NCBI RefSeq assembly: GCF_900107725.1
Contig: NZ_FNQO01000001.1
Span: forward strand, 1 to 64,000
Direction: 5' to 3'
DNA from: Microbulbifer marinus
GTDB lineage: Bacteria; Pseudomonadota; Gammaproteobacteria; Pseudomonadales; Cellvibrionaceae
DNA: 64,000 nucleotides
Position numbers and translations under genes: made by a program. Of the stretch, positions 42,994 through 52,176 are shown piece by piece (position 1 is the stretch's first letter; each line of letters begins with the position of its first letter). The notes under the pieces are model-generated. The model did no database searches. It saw only the letters and a list, made by a program, of their open reading frames with translations, and was not told the origin of the DNA.

Positions 42994-44307
42994 GTGGATA
43001 ATTTACTAAATCTATGGCAGTCGTCCGGCGCCTATCAGATGGCGCCCGGTCAGTTCGTGATGATTCTTGTCGGCCTTGTCTTGCTGTTCCTGGCCATCCG
43101 CAAGAATTTCGAGCCGCTGCTGCTGGTGCCTATCGGTTTCGGCGGCATCCTCGCCAATATACCCGGTGCCGATCTGGCGCTGTCGGCGGCGGAGACGGCA
43201 CTGGCGTCCGGCGATGCAACCGTACTGGCGCAGCTGGCCCAGATCCTCGGTGTCGAAGGCGCGGATTCCGTATACGCGCTGAAAGAGGCACTGGCCAATG
43301 CGTCGGCGGCGGTGCAGACCCAGGCGACCCAGTACGCGCTGGACGCCGGCTTCAACAACGGCATGCTGTATAACTTCTACAACGTCGCCATCGCCTCCGG
43401 CGTTGCGCCGCTGGTGATCTTTATGGGCGTCGGTGCCATGACGGATTTCGGTCCGCTGCTGGCCAACCCACGCACGCTGTTCCTCGGTGCGGCGGCTCAG
43501 TTTGGTATCTTCGCTACAGTACTCGGTGCGGTGGGTCTGTCCGTGGCGGGCATTATGGATTTCTCCATCGCCGACGCGGCCGCCATCGGTATTATCGGCG
43601 GCGCCGACGGCCCCACGGCGATCTACGTTTCCAGCCTGCTGGCCCCAGACCTGCTCGGTGCCATTGCGGTGGCGGCCTACTCCTATATGGCACTGGTGCC
43701 GCTGATTCAGCCGCCGATTATGCGTGCGCTGACTACTCCGGAAGAGCGCAAGATCGAGATGGTGCAGCTGCGCCACGTGAGCAAGCGCGAGAAGATCACC
43801 TTCCCGCTGTTGCTGCTGATCCTGGTGGCGCTGTTCCTGCCGGACGCGGCACCGCTGCTGGGTATGTTCTGTTTCGGCAACCTGATGCGTGAGTGCGGCG
43901 TCGTAGCGCGCCTGTCCGATACGGCGCAGAACGCCCTGATCAACATCACGACCATCTTCCTCGGCCTGTCCGTGGGTTCCAAGCTGGCGGCGGACAAGTT
44001 CCTGGACCCGAAGACGCTCGGTATTCTGGCACTGGGTATCGTCGCCTTTGCTATCGGTACCGCTGCCGGTGTACTGATGGCGAAACTGCTGAATGCGGTC
44101 AGCAAGCAGAAGATCAACCCGCTGATCGGTTCCGCCGGCGTATCCGCGGTGCCGATGGCGGCACGGGTTTCGAACAAGATCGGCCTGGAGGCCAACCCGC
44201 ACAACTTCCTGCTGATGCACGCGATGGGCCCGAATGTGGCCGGTGTGATCGGCTCGGCGGTGGCCGCCGGTGTCATGATCACGATGGTGCGCACGATGAC
44301 CGGCTGA
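42994..44307 (+). CDS. oadB: Oxaloacetate decarboxylase beta subunit (sodium pump)
   Basis: A 437-residue polytopic membrane protein that decarboxylates carboxybiotin and pumps sodium out. The essential motif [13 protein letters not shown] (with Asp205, equivalent to the family's conserved sodium/proton aspartate) and the C-terminal [22 protein letters not shown] are present. A region of about 50 residues near 65-115 ([17 protein letters not shown]) extends a loop, as in marine gammaproteobacterial OadB. The start is GTG at 42994 after GGAG. A strong terminator follows. Confidence 0.95.
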   Translation: MDNLLNLWQSSGAYQMAPGQFVMILVGLVLLFLAIRKNFEPLLLVPIGFGGILANIPGADLALSAAETALASGDATVLAQLAQILGVEGADSVYALKEALANASAAVQTQATQYALDAGFNNGMLYNFYNVAIASGVAPLVIFMGVGAMTDFGPLLANPRTLFLGAAAQFGIFATVLGAVGLSVAGIMDFSIADAAAIGIIGGADGPTAIYVSSLLAPDLLGAIAVAAYSYMALVPLIQPPIMRALTTPEERKIEMVQLRHVSKREKITFPLLLLILVALFLPDAAPLLGMFCFGNLMRECGVVARLSDTAQNALINITTIFLGLSVGSKLAADKFLDPKTLGILALGIVAFAIGTAAGVLMAKLLNAVSKQKINPLIGSAGVSAVPMAARVSNKIGLEANPHNFLLMHAMGPNVAGVIGSAVAAGVMITMVRTMTG

Positions 44308-44332
44308 TAACCTCAGCGGCCTTGAGTCAATC

Positions 44333-44366
44333 AAAAAGGGCGAACCGCAGGGTTCGCCCTTTTTTA
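44333..44366 (+). terminator. Rho-independent terminator of oadGAB
   Basis: AAAAAGGGCGAACC pairs with GGTTCGCCCTTTTTT around loop GCAG. The flanking A and T runs mean it could also act on the convergent porin transcript. Confidence 0.95.
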
Positions 44367-44425
44367 TGTTCGGGAGCAAGTCGGTAAATGCCAGGGTATC
44401 TTCCCCTGAAGATAAGGTGCAGAAA

Positions 44426-45712
44426 TTACTTGGGCGCGGAGGGATTGATCAATATGGAAAACCAGAATTTTTCCGTGTCCTGGCTGAACTCATCGGCCCG
44501 GTAATCCGCGTATTTCGCCTGCAGTTTCAGCCAGCGGTTAACCTTGAATTCGGCCACTGCGTCGGTTTCATTACCGTAGTCCAGGCCCCCCGTGGTCGAG
44601 CGGAAGTTGTGATAGATCAGACCAAAATTGAAGCTGCCCCATTTGAAGCCGCCCTTCACATAGGCGTCGCCGACGCCATCAACGGGAGTGTTGAGGAACT
44701 GGTCGGCCCAGCCCTGGAACTTGTGCAGCGTTGCCAGCGGCGTGATGAATGCGGCTTTACCGGTGCCCCCCAGATACTCGTAGCCGCCACCGAAACTGAA
44801 GTGTTCAAATTTGACATTGGATTCGGCCAGGAAATAGCGCTCGGTGTAATCCTTGGGGTTATTTTCAATGTCTTTCTGTATGGCCGCCGACAGCCACCAG
44901 TCCCAGGCAAAGGATCTTTGTCCACGCGGGCAGGAGCCGTGATAGTGCAGGCCCAGTGTACCAGTGGAAAAGTTTTCGCCGTTGGAGTTGTTGCGCCCAC
45001 TGTCAAAATCGAACCAGTAGAGATAGGGCACCAGTTCGTGGTTTTCTACCGGTGTATAGGGCAGGCGGACGGGAATAACCGTACCCCTGAGGTCTGCATT
45101 GGGGCCATCGGGTCCGAAAACGCGGTTGACGTTCCCTATCCACGCCACGTCGCCACGCCAGCCCTTGGCGTAGTAGCCCATTGAGAACTCCGCGCGCCCG
45201 CCATCAAAGGTCTGCTCGTTCTGGCGCCAGCCGACACCGCCGACGAAGCGCTGATTGTCCTGGTTGATACGCTGCCGACCGAGTGTGCCGGTAAACGGTT
45301 TGGTCTTGTACTGCACCTGTATCCGGTTCAGGTCCGTATCCGTCGGGTCTGCCACCACCGGGTACTGGGTTTTGCCGTTGACGGTAGAGTTGTAACGCTC
45401 GGAGCCGATCGCTGCGATATTGTCCACTTCGACCAGCCCGACCCAGTTGTGCAGCGTGGCAGTGTGCCAGGTCAGGCGGCTGCGCAGGGTGCTGGCATTG
45501 GCGTTTTTGGAGAAGTTTTCCTGGTCGACCCGTTCATACCGGTAGCGAAAATCGACGTCCGCGCAGCTGTGCATTATCGCGTCGTTCAGGTCGGTGGCAG
45601 TGGCGTGATCGGACCAGGCCGGTTGGCAGAAACAAAACACGCTGAGCACCGGCAGTGTTCCGGTGAGCGCCATCGAGCGGCCGCGGGTAAGACAATTGCG
45701 ACGGTAATCCAT
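44426..45712 (-). CDS. Alginate-export-family outer-membrane porin-like protein
   Basis: A 428-residue protein with a signal peptide (about 1-34, ending PAWS) and a beta-barrel pattern of alternating hydrophobic residues throughout, for example RYRYERVDQ near the start and LQAKYADYRADEF near the end. The conserved LRSRLTWHT, TLGRQRINQDNQRFVG and QKDIENN segments are typical of the alginate_exp barrel group. Members include AlgE-like exporters and general porins. No alginate genes are close, so a role as a small-molecule or polysaccharide porin is more likely. Confidence 0.75.
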   Translation of the reverse strand: MDYRRNCLTRGRSMALTGTLPVLSVFCFCQPAWSDHATATDLNDAIMHSCADVDFRYRYERVDQENFSKNANASTLRSRLTWHTATLHNWVGLVEVDNIAAIGSERYNSTVNGKTQYPVVADPTDTDLNRIQVQYKTKPFTGTLGRQRINQDNQRFVGGVGWRQNEQTFDGGRAEFSMGYYAKGWRGDVAWIGNVNRVFGPDGPNADLRGTVIPVRLPYTPVENHELVPYLYWFDFDSGRNNSNGENFSTGTLGLHYHGSCPRGQRSFAWDWWLSAAIQKDIENNPKDYTERYFLAESNVKFEHFSFGGGYEYLGGTGKAAFITPLATLHKFQGWADQFLNTPVDGVGDAYVKGGFKWGSFNFGLIYHNFRSTTGGLDYGNETDAVAEFKVNRWLKLQAKYADYRADEFSQDTEKFWFSILINPSAPK

Positions 45713-46239
45713 AAACTTGCATCCGCTTCAAGGGCGACCTGGTGCACGGGATCATTCCGAGGCCGTGTTTCGATGACGTGCAGAACTTTCCCAGCAGTGA
45801 ACGTAACGGGAGTGGCGGGAATTTCGAAGGCAGTGATAGTGTCGAGCAGTATCGGCTGCGCCCGACGGTATTCACCACTCGGGCAACACCCGCTGAGGTA
45901 AAAATCTAGTAGTGAAATTCAGTGTTTGCCAGATAGGAACCGCGCGCCAAGCGAAGGCTGACGCCAGTATGGCGGGCCGCCTGGCATGGCCGCTGACTGT
46001 TTGCGGGCGATGCAGGAGAAGTCTAACGGCAAGCGGACAGGAATTTAGGATTTCCGGCCGTACTGGTGCGCGAGCCGCCAATGGTGCGTTGAATCGGCCC
46101 GCGGCCCTAAAACGCGGCAATCAAGGAGGCGCGGTTCCCTCGCAGCGGGCTGCCATTGCCGGTTATGGTGCCGCGCAATATTTTCATACATGGCATCCGG
46201 CCTGAATGGCTACCTTACAGCTTATCTAAACGTAGTTGC
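45713..46239. other. Long spacer between porin and glutamine amidotransferase genes
   Basis: 527 nt. One 97-codon frame on the plus strand (45912-46205) has arginine- and alanine-rich composition, no ribosome-binding site and no recognisable product; I do not accept it as a gene. The porin promoter should be near 45720-45800. Confidence 0.45.
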
Positions 46240-46941
46240 TTAAAGATGCAGCCGCTGGACGAAGCGCAGTAGCGGGGAGGGGGGGCGGCATGGGGCGCCG
46301 GCGCTGACCAGTGGGCTGAAATGACGGTCGAGTATTTCGAACAGGGCGCGCCGGCTGGCTTCGTGAAATATTTCCGGCGAACCGTGTCTGGTGAAATAAT
46401 GCGGGAACAGGCGCTCAATATCCTCTGCCGTCCACTCGAGGTGAAACTGCAGGCCGAGAATGTTATCGCCGGCGGAGAATGCCTGGTGAGGGCAGAGCTT
46501 GGATTCGGCCAGGCAGCGGGCACCGGCGGGAATGGCGAAGCGGTATCTGTGTGCGTGAAACACCAAGCCGGTTCCCAGCGTCCAGTCCCGCACCGAGGTG
46601 ACGGGCAACCAGCCGAGCTCCTCTTGCGGCATCTCGATAAGTTCGGCACCGAGGGCGTGGGCAAGAAGTTGTGAGCCGAGGCAGATCCCCAGTACCGGCA
46701 CGGATTGCTGCAGGACCCGGCCTAACCAGTCGATTTCCCCGGCGAGCCAGGGAAATTCGTCGCAATCGCGCACGTCCATCAGCCCGCCGAGAATTACCAG
46801 GCCATCGTAACCACCGCCCGGAAGGATTTCTTTTTTCGGGTCGACAACTACCAGCTCAATATTGCGCGCAGCAGCCCAGTCGGCGATATAGCCGGGGCCC
46901 TCGTGCTTTTCGTGTTGTATGACCAGTAGCCGGTTACCCAT
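46240..46941 (-). CDS. Class I glutamine amidotransferase-like protein
   Basis: A 233-residue stand-alone GATase1. The nucleophile elbow GICLGSQ (C87), and the catalytic pair LQFHLEW (H167, E169), are intact. The family includes gamma-glutamyl-polyamine hydrolases and GMP-synthase-like domains; the closest look is the 'type 1 glutamine amidotransferase' set of unknown substrate. It is divergent from a LysR regulator that may control it. Confidence 0.85.
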   Translation of the reverse strand: MGNRLLVIQHEKHEGPGYIADWAAARNIELVVVDPKKEILPGGGYDGLVILGGLMDVRDCDEFPWLAGEIDWLGRVLQQSVPVLGICLGSQLLAHALGAELIEMPQEELGWLPVTSVRDWTLGTGLVFHAHRYRFAIPAGARCLAESKLCPHQAFSAGDNILGLQFHLEWTAEDIERLFPHYFTRHGSPEIFHEASRRALFEILDRHFSPLVSAGAPCRPPSPLLRFVQRLHL

Positions 46942-47186
46942 GGCTATTGCATATCCCCGGTCCTATGAAACTGCATCCTTTCCGTCCTCTTGCGTGGGCC
47001 ATGGTCGCAGCCCGCTATCTGATCCTGACAGTCATCTTGCCGCTGGGACGCCGGTAGTAGATCCGGTGCTGGTTCCCTCGTGGCCTCACCCGGGTAGCAC
47101 TTGTCGATAGCAGCCCTTGTCAGGCGCCGATTCTAGCCATACATTAGTGACCAATCGATTCTTGACCGTACGGTATTGATTCCAAA
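46942..47186. promoter_or_regulatory. Divergent intergenic region with palindrome ACCGTACGGT
   Basis: The 10-bp perfect palindrome at 47165-47174 lies 13 nt upstream of the LysR gene and could be part of an auto-regulatory operator. The remaining 200 nt show no gene. Confidence 0.45.
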
Positions 47187-48071
47187 ATGGAAATAGAGGA
47201 TCTGGAGAAGTTCCTGGTTATCGCTGCCACCGAGAACCTGCAGCGCGCGGCAGATCGCCTGGATACCACGGCGGGTGGCCTGAGCAAGTCGTTGCGCCGG
47301 CTGGAGACGGCGCTGGACACGCGCCTGTTCGACCGGGTCGGCAAGCAGATCCGGGTCAACGACGCAGGGCGCCGCCTGCAGCGGCGCGCGGCGGAAATCG
47401 TCGCCATGGCGCAGCAGACCCGGGCCGAATTTGGTGGCCTGGCCCGCACTCTGGAGTGCCGTGTGGCGGCGCCGGCGATGTTGCAGTTGCAGTGGGCGCG
47501 GCGCATTCAGCAGGTGCTGGCGCAGCAACACGAAAACGCGCGCCTCTCCATGACATCGGCTTACGAGTCGCTGGCACTGAAGATGCTGGTGCGCGGCGAA
47601 GCGGATTTCGCCTTGGTGACCGACGCCATGACCGCACAGATCCCGAGCGGCATGTCGGTGCGGGCCATCGGTTCCACCACCATGCGCGTTGCCGCGGCGC
47701 CATCACATCCACTGGTGGCGGGGCGGAAAGAAAGACCGGTCGAGGTGACCACGACAACGATTCTGCAGTATCCGTTCGCAGCGCCGACGGTTTCCCCGTT
47801 TTGTGGCGAAGAACGCGGCATCGGCAGCGACGGCTGGCGCGAGGATGCGCTGCCGCGCAGGATCGGCGCGGTGGTAAATGACTACGGTGTGCTGTGCAGT
47901 ATGGTGATGGACGGTGAGTTGCTCGCCTACCTGCCGGAACAGTTGCTTGGCGAGATCGGCGCCGTGCGAATCAAGGTGGTTGATTGCCCCTATCATTGCA
48001 CCGAAAACCTGATCGTCGTCTGGCGTGGCGGCCGCGAGAGCTGGCTGGATCGACTGGTGCCGGCCATCTGA
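47187..48071 (+). CDS. LysR family transcriptional regulator
   Basis: A 294-residue LysR protein. The helix-turn-helix runs from LEKFLVIAATENLQRAADRL to LSKSLRRLETALDTRLFDR (6-50), followed by a substrate-binding domain. It is divergent from the glutamine amidotransferase gene, which is its most likely target together with itself. Effector unknown. Confidence 0.9.
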   Translation: MEIEDLEKFLVIAATENLQRAADRLDTTAGGLSKSLRRLETALDTRLFDRVGKQIRVNDAGRRLQRRAAEIVAMAQQTRAEFGGLARTLECRVAAPAMLQLQWARRIQQVLAQQHENARLSMTSAYESLALKMLVRGEADFALVTDAMTAQIPSGMSVRAIGSTTMRVAAAPSHPLVAGRKERPVEVTTTTILQYPFAAPTVSPFCGEERGIGSDGWREDALPRRIGAVVNDYGVLCSMVMDGELLAYLPEQLLGEIGAVRIKVVDCPYHCTENLIVVWRGGRESWLDRLVPAI

Positions 48072-48365
48072 GTGTCTCCCATACTGTTCGGCCTGAATGA
48101 TTCGGAGGATTTAAGCAATTAATAGATACGCTCGCCCGGTGACCGCGGCTATCGCCAGTTCACTGCAGGTACCAGCGGCGCTACCCAGCGCTCGCCGAGT
48201 CCGGTCGGTAGTGGGGATTAGTCGAATGCCTGCTGCCGGCAATTGTGCCTTGTAAAAGCCTGACCGCGCAGTCTAGATATTCCGTTTAGGCGGCGGTGCG
48301 CGTGTTATGATAGGCGCGCTTTTTTTCACGTTTTGGGGCGCGGTGCGGCGCTCGGAGGAGTAGAT
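48072..48365. other. Spacer upstream of the DjlA-like gene
   Basis: 294 nt with no gene. TATGAT at 48306-48311 is a candidate -10 element for the djlA-like gene, but I see no good -35. Confidence 0.4.
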
Positions 48366-49148
48366 ATGTCCTGGCTGGGCGCGGGTATTGGAGCCGGTAT
48401 CGGTTTGATGTTTGGTGGCCCGATTGGTGCTGCCCTGGGCGCCTGGATCGGCAGTTCTTTCAGCTCCGGATTGCAGCGGGTCGGCGCGGCGGCTGCCGGT
48501 CTGAACCGCGACGGGGCGCAGACCATTTTTATCGTCACGCTATTTTCGATGTTGGCCAAGATGGCCAAAGCCGACGGGCAGGTATCGAAGGCGGAAGTCC
48601 AGCTGATCGAAGACTTCATGCAGAACAACCTGCGCCTGAGTGCCGAGGATCGCAAGCAGGCGATCAAGATTTTCCAGAATGCCAAGAACGACGGCTACAG
48701 CATCTACGACTACGCGCGCCAGTATCAGCAACTGGTGCGCAATCAGGCGATGCGGGAAATGGTGTATCGACTGCTGTTTGCCGTCGCTTACGCGGATGGC
48801 GAGCTGCATACCGCGGAAGAGGAAATCCTGCGCCGCATTCCCGCCGATCTGGGCCTGCACGAGTCGATATTTTCCGCTATGCAGGGCGAGTTCGATCACC
48901 GCGCGCCGGCATCGTCCAGCAGCCTCAAGCAGCATTACGATGTGCTCGAGTGCACGCCCGAGACCAGCGATCGCGACCTCAAGCTCGCATACCGCCGCAA
49001 GGCGGCGGAATTCCACCCGGACAAGATTGCCTCCAAGGGACTTCCGGAAGAGTTTATGCGTTACGCGGAAGACCAGATGAAAAGCGTCACTGTTGCCTAC
49101 GATACTATCGTCGAAGCGCGCAAGCGCAAGGCGACTGTGGCGTCCTGA
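48366..49148 (+). CDS. DjlA-like co-chaperone (TerB and J domains)
   Basis: A 260-residue protein. A glycine-zipper hydrophobic N-terminus (GAGIGAGIGLMFGGPIGAAL, about 5-24) is followed by a TerB-like helical domain (about 55-170, with MAKADGQVSKAEV and AYADGELHTAEE) and a C-terminal J domain with the HPD tripeptide (217-219). This is the DjlA layout, a membrane-anchored DnaK co-chaperone. GGAGGAG just before the ATG at 48366 fixes the start. BolA follows 35 nt downstream. Confidence 0.88.
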   Translation: MSWLGAGIGAGIGLMFGGPIGAALGAWIGSSFSSGLQRVGAAAAGLNRDGAQTIFIVTLFSMLAKMAKADGQVSKAEVQLIEDFMQNNLRLSAEDRKQAIKIFQNAKNDGYSIYDYARQYQQLVRNQAMREMVYRLLFAVAYADGELHTAEEEILRRIPADLGLHESIFSAMQGEFDHRAPASSSSLKQHYDVLECTPETSDRDLKLAYRRKAAEFHPDKIASKGLPEEFMRYAEDQMKSVTVAYDTIVEARKRKATVAS

Positions 49149-49183
49149 GCCGTTTGAAGAGCTGAATTTGCCGAGAGTTTTTT

Positions 49184-49489
49184 ATGAGCCTTGCAGAAAA
49201 AATTGAAGAGAAACTGACCGCTGCATTTGCCCCGCAGCATATAGAAGTACAGTGCGAGAGCCATATGCACAATGTGCCGGCGGGATCGGAAATGCATTTT
49301 CGCGTAGTGCTGGTCAGCGATGCGTTTAGCTCACTGCGCAAGGTTCAGCGCCACCAGAAGGTCTATGCGGCGCTTGCCGAGGAAATGGCCGGTCCGATCC
49401 ATGCGCTCGCACTACACACCTTCAGCCCTGATGAATGGCAAGGTGCGGCAGCGCAGAGCCCGCAATGTCTTGGCGGTGGTAAAAAATAA
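49184..49489 (+). CDS. bolA: BolA family protein
   Basis: A 101-residue BolA/IbaG-type protein with the class II KH-like fold: VQCESHMHNVPAGSEMHFRVVLVSDAF, then KVQRHQKVYAAL and LHTFSPDEW. The conserved histidine for glutaredoxin-linked iron-sulfur binding is in HALALHTFSP. BolA proteins affect stress morphology and iron-sulfur trafficking. Confidence 0.92.
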   Translation: MSLAEKIEEKLTAAFAPQHIEVQCESHMHNVPAGSEMHFRVVLVSDAFSSLRKVQRHQKVYAALAEEMAGPIHALALHTFSPDEWQGAAAQSPQCLGGGKK

Positions 49490-49534
49490 TTTCTCCCGGT
49501 CGGTTATTGCGCCGATTTATTCCCCCTCAAAAAA

Positions 49535-49555
49535 GCTCGCCGAATTCTCGGCGGG
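49535..49555 (-). terminator. Terminator-like hairpin oriented to the minus strand
   Basis: GCTCGCCGA pairs with TCGGCGGGC around ATTC. The run of A on its left side reads as a T run only on the minus strand. No minus-strand gene is near, so it may act weakly in both directions or be an evolutionary remnant. Confidence 0.5.
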
Positions 49556-49688
49556 CCTCCCAGACGCGCAGTCTATCTGCTATCGCAGTATTCATTCTCC
49601 TACGGTCGCGCAATTTCCCTGCGCAGTAAGAGAGCTCTGCCGCCAAAACAATAATTAGCGTGCCGAACTCGCAGGAAGGTTCTTTTTT

Positions 49689-49776
49689 TACGCCAATAAT
49701 TGGTTTTTTTTTCTACAACGGATATTTCACGCGACTAGACTGATCAATGATTGAGCAGGTTGCTGTTTGACCTGCT
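49689..49776 (+). promoter_or_regulatory. Promoter and structured leader of OmpW-like gene 1
   Basis: TACGCCAAT (49689-49697) begins a perfect palindrome CCAATAATTGG (49693-49703). A T run plus TCTACAA and, about 19 nt on, TAGACTGA form the presumed promoter. The transcript then forms a hairpin AGCAGGT/ACCTGCT (49754-49760 with 49770-49776) whose loop is TGCTGTTTG. GGAG precedes the start codon. Confidence 0.6.
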
Positions 49777-49799
49777 GAATGTCTAAATGGAGTTAGCAA

Positions 49800-50609
49800 A
49801 TGAAGATGACGCGTGTTTTAGTCCCCGCTTTGGCGCCTCTGGCTCTGGCGGTATCTGGTGTAGCGTCCGCAGGGCCTTCTGGATATGCCCCGCCTCCGCC
49901 TCCGCCCGAGAAACAGGAATTCATTGTCCGTGTGGGCGGTTCCTATGTCAGTCCGAGACAGGATCAAGTTACCTTTACGGATGAGCGCCTCGATTTCTTT
50001 GATATTCGTTCATTCCGGGGAAACATCGATCCCGATGAAGAGTGGGGTTGGTTTGTCAACTTTGAGTGGAAGGCAACAGATCACTGGGGCGTTGAGCTCA
50101 ACTATACCGACGGTGGCACCCATAGTGGCGGCAGAGCTCGGCGGGCACTTGAGTTTTTGTTGCCCGGTGTAACGATAGGAAACCTCGCCGAATTCGAGCC
50201 CGAAATTACCACGTTAATGATGAAGTGGTATCCGCTGGATCCGTCCTGCCTGATACAGCCCTATGCCGGTTTTGGTATCAACTATACGGATTTCGGCAGT
50301 GAAAAATTCAAGGGCTGGAGACGCAGTGCGCTGCGGGAAGCTGGCTTCAGAAGTAGGCTGAACATGGGGTACTCCTGGGGCTACGCCGCGCAGTTCGGTG
50401 TGGACTTCAATTTTGGCCACGACAGCAGCTGGCTGGTGAATGCCGCAGCAATCTATACACAATCGCAATCTGATGTGCGATTCGAGCTTATCGAAATAGA
50501 GCCTGTGGCGGTACCACTGGACGATCGGATTGTAGAAGCCTTCTCCGGCGACTATATGTATGATCCGTGGATCTTTAACCTGGGTGTCGGTTACAAATTC
50601 TCTTTCTGA
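49800..50609 (+). CDS. OmpW-like outer-membrane beta-barrel protein 1
   Basis: A 269-residue outer-membrane protein. A signal peptide (1-24, SGVASA) is followed by a proline-rich stretch (GYAPPPPPP) and an eight-strand-type barrel ending YKFSF. FNFEWKATDHWGVELNY-like and IQPYAGFGINYTDF match OmpW, which forms a narrow hydrophobic channel. It is the most diverged of the three paralogues and carries its own terminator. ATG at 49800 has GGAG 7 nt upstream. Confidence 0.85.
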   Translation: MKMTRVLVPALAPLALAVSGVASAGPSGYAPPPPPPEKQEFIVRVGGSYVSPRQDQVTFTDERLDFFDIRSFRGNIDPDEEWGWFVNFEWKATDHWGVELNYTDGGTHSGGRARRALEFLLPGVTIGNLAEFEPEITTLMMKWYPLDPSCLIQPYAGFGINYTDFGSEKFKGWRRSALREAGFRSRLNMGYSWGYAAQFGVDFNFGHDSSWLVNAAAIYTQSQSDVRFELIEIEPVAVPLDDRIVEAFSGDYMYDPWIFNLGVGYKFSF

Positions 50610-50633
50610 ATTGTTAAATCGATACTCGTTAGA

Positions 50634-50656
50634 GGGCGCTTCGGCGCCCTTTTTTA
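50634..50656 (+). terminator. Rho-independent terminator of OmpW-like gene 1
   Basis: GGGCGC TTCG GCGCCC followed by T6: a UUCG-type tetraloop hairpin of 6 bp. Confidence 0.93.
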
Positions 50657-50833
50657 TTGCGCGATTGATGAGCCAAAGATTTCGTGACTTTGCAGAATTT
50701 TTCACTGCGTTAGTTCTGGCGGCAAAAGTGTGTATTCGTGCTTGATATAGGTGCAGCAAACAGTGGGGAAATTTCGCCGGAGTAGATGGTTGTTTGTCCC
50801 GCCGCTGATGTCTCTTTTTGCGCCTGACAAATT

Positions 50834-50862
50834 ACGCGCCAATAAAAAATATCACGCGCCAA
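50834..50862 (+). promoter_or_regulatory. Paired operator-like repeat ACGCGCCAA upstream of OmpW-like gene 2
   Basis: Two copies of ACGCGCCAA start at 50834 and 50854, exactly 20 bp apart, in otherwise AT-rich DNA. A related TACGCCAAT precedes gene 1, and ACACGCCAAT occurs at about 55366. This spacing puts both sites on one face of the helix, as for a dimeric regulator. Confidence 0.5.
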
Positions 50863-50899
50863 ATTTACGCAAAAGTTCCAAATTACAGGTCCGGATCTG

Positions 50900-50973
50900 G
50901 GTGTTTTTTCTACAAGCGTTTCTCTTCGTGTCTAGACTGAAAAATGATTGGGTTGATTGCTGTTGAATTAGCC
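50900..50973 (+). promoter_or_regulatory. Promoter and structured leader of OmpW-like gene 2
   Basis: The pattern of gene 1 recurs: TTTTTTCTACAA, then 19 nt after TCTAC the element TAGACTGA, then a hairpin GGTTGATT/AATTAGCC (50951-50958 with 50966-50973, two G-U pairs) whose loop is GCTGTTG. Its arms differ from those of gene 1 but the loop core is the same. Confidence 0.6.
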
Positions 50974-50996
50974 GAATATCAATGGAGTTATGACTT

Positions 50997-51836
50997 ATGA
51001 AAATGACGCGCATTCTGGCACCTATGGCACTAGCAGTTTCCTCTGCTGTAGTTTCCGTCGCGGCATCCGCCGGTCCATCCGGCTATGCCCCGCCTCCGCC
51101 TGCCGCAACGCCGGCAGTCTATGAGGCAGGCACCGTGATGCTGCGGCTCGGTGCGTCTTGGGTAGATCCGGATGACGACTCCGGCCGCTGGAGATACAAC
51201 CGGGATCTGTTCCCGGAGTTCGAGGGGCTCGGATACCGCATCGATGATGATACCGGCTGGAACTTCTCCGTGGGTTTCATGCCGATAGACCACTTCTCGA
51301 TTGAGCTGGGGTATATCGGTACCACCGAGCACGATGTCGACTGGACCGGCTTGTTACAGCCTGTGCTTCCGGCAATCGGACCGGAGTTTGAACCCTTGGA
51401 CGGCAGGCTCCGTGTCGGTAGTGTCGATCGCCAGACCGGTACTCTGTTCCTGAACTGGTTCCCGGTGTGCAAGGAGTCCTGGATACAGCCGTATGTTGGT
51501 CTTGGAGCCATTTACACCGACTTCGACAACCTCAGATTCAGAACCACCGCCAATGACTATTTGTCGGATCTGAATGAGGTGATTACCGGGCCGGCCACGA
51601 TGTACTTCGAGGACGACTGGGGCTGGGGTGCCCAGTTCGGTGTTGACATCATGTTCGGACGCGACAGCAACTGGCTGGTTAACCTCGCGGGCCAATACCA
51701 TGACGTGGATACGGTAACGGATCTGCATTATGCATTTCCCCGTGAACTAGAGCCGGGAACTTTCGTCCGTGCCGCGCGCAGACAGCTTGATCTGGATGCC
51801 TGGGTATGGAACCTCGGTATCGGTTACAAGTTCTGA
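50997..51836 (+). CDS. OmpW-like outer-membrane beta-barrel protein 2
   Basis: A 279-residue outer-membrane protein with signal peptide (1-27, AASA), the same proline-rich GYAPPPP start as gene 1, and a barrel ending GIGYKF. It shares FMPIDHFS, EHDVD, IYTDFDN and MFGRDSNWLVN with gene 3, so these two are the closest pair. ATG at 50997 follows GGAG by 9 nt. A terminator follows. Confidence 0.85.
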   Translation: MKMTRILAPMALAVSSAVVSVAASAGPSGYAPPPPAATPAVYEAGTVMLRLGASWVDPDDDSGRWRYNRDLFPEFEGLGYRIDDDTGWNFSVGFMPIDHFSIELGYIGTTEHDVDWTGLLQPVLPAIGPEFEPLDGRLRVGSVDRQTGTLFLNWFPVCKESWIQPYVGLGAIYTDFDNLRFRTTANDYLSDLNEVITGPATMYFEDDWGWGAQFGVDIMFGRDSNWLVNLAGQYHDVDTVTDLHYAFPRELEPGTFVRAARRQLDLDAWVWNLGIGYKF

Positions 51837-51858
51837 TCGCCGGATAATCTGTCCGTGG

Positions 51859-51883
51859 AAAAAGGCGCTTCGGCGCCTTTTTT
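51859..51883 (+). terminator. Rho-independent terminator of OmpW-like gene 2
   Basis: AAAAAGGCGC TTCG GCGCCTTTTTT, nearly the same hairpin as after gene 1. Confidence 0.93.
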
Positions 51884-52176
51884 CATGGGCCAGAGCGACA
51901 TCGGCAAGGTAGCTGTCGGCTTCCCGTTTTTCCGCCGGTTGGTAATTTTCTGCTGGTCAATGGCGATTGAAGCTGGTTGCCAGTATCTTTTTGGGGAGTG
52001 AACGCTGGGCTGTCTCTTAATAAATCTCATGGCCGGTTTTGTGCCACTTTTTCGAAGTTTACCCACTATCCATATCGTCTTTTCAGTCTTTTCTCGAATC
52101 CGCCATCTCTCAATGTCTAGAATGAAATGTGACGAGTTGCTGTTGGATGTTCGCTCAATAAATGGATTTCTCGGTT

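Noticed and set aside
45912-46205. A 97-codon plus-strand frame in the porin-amidotransferase spacer.
   Set aside because: GTG start without a ribosome-binding site, arginine/alanine-rich text and no family.
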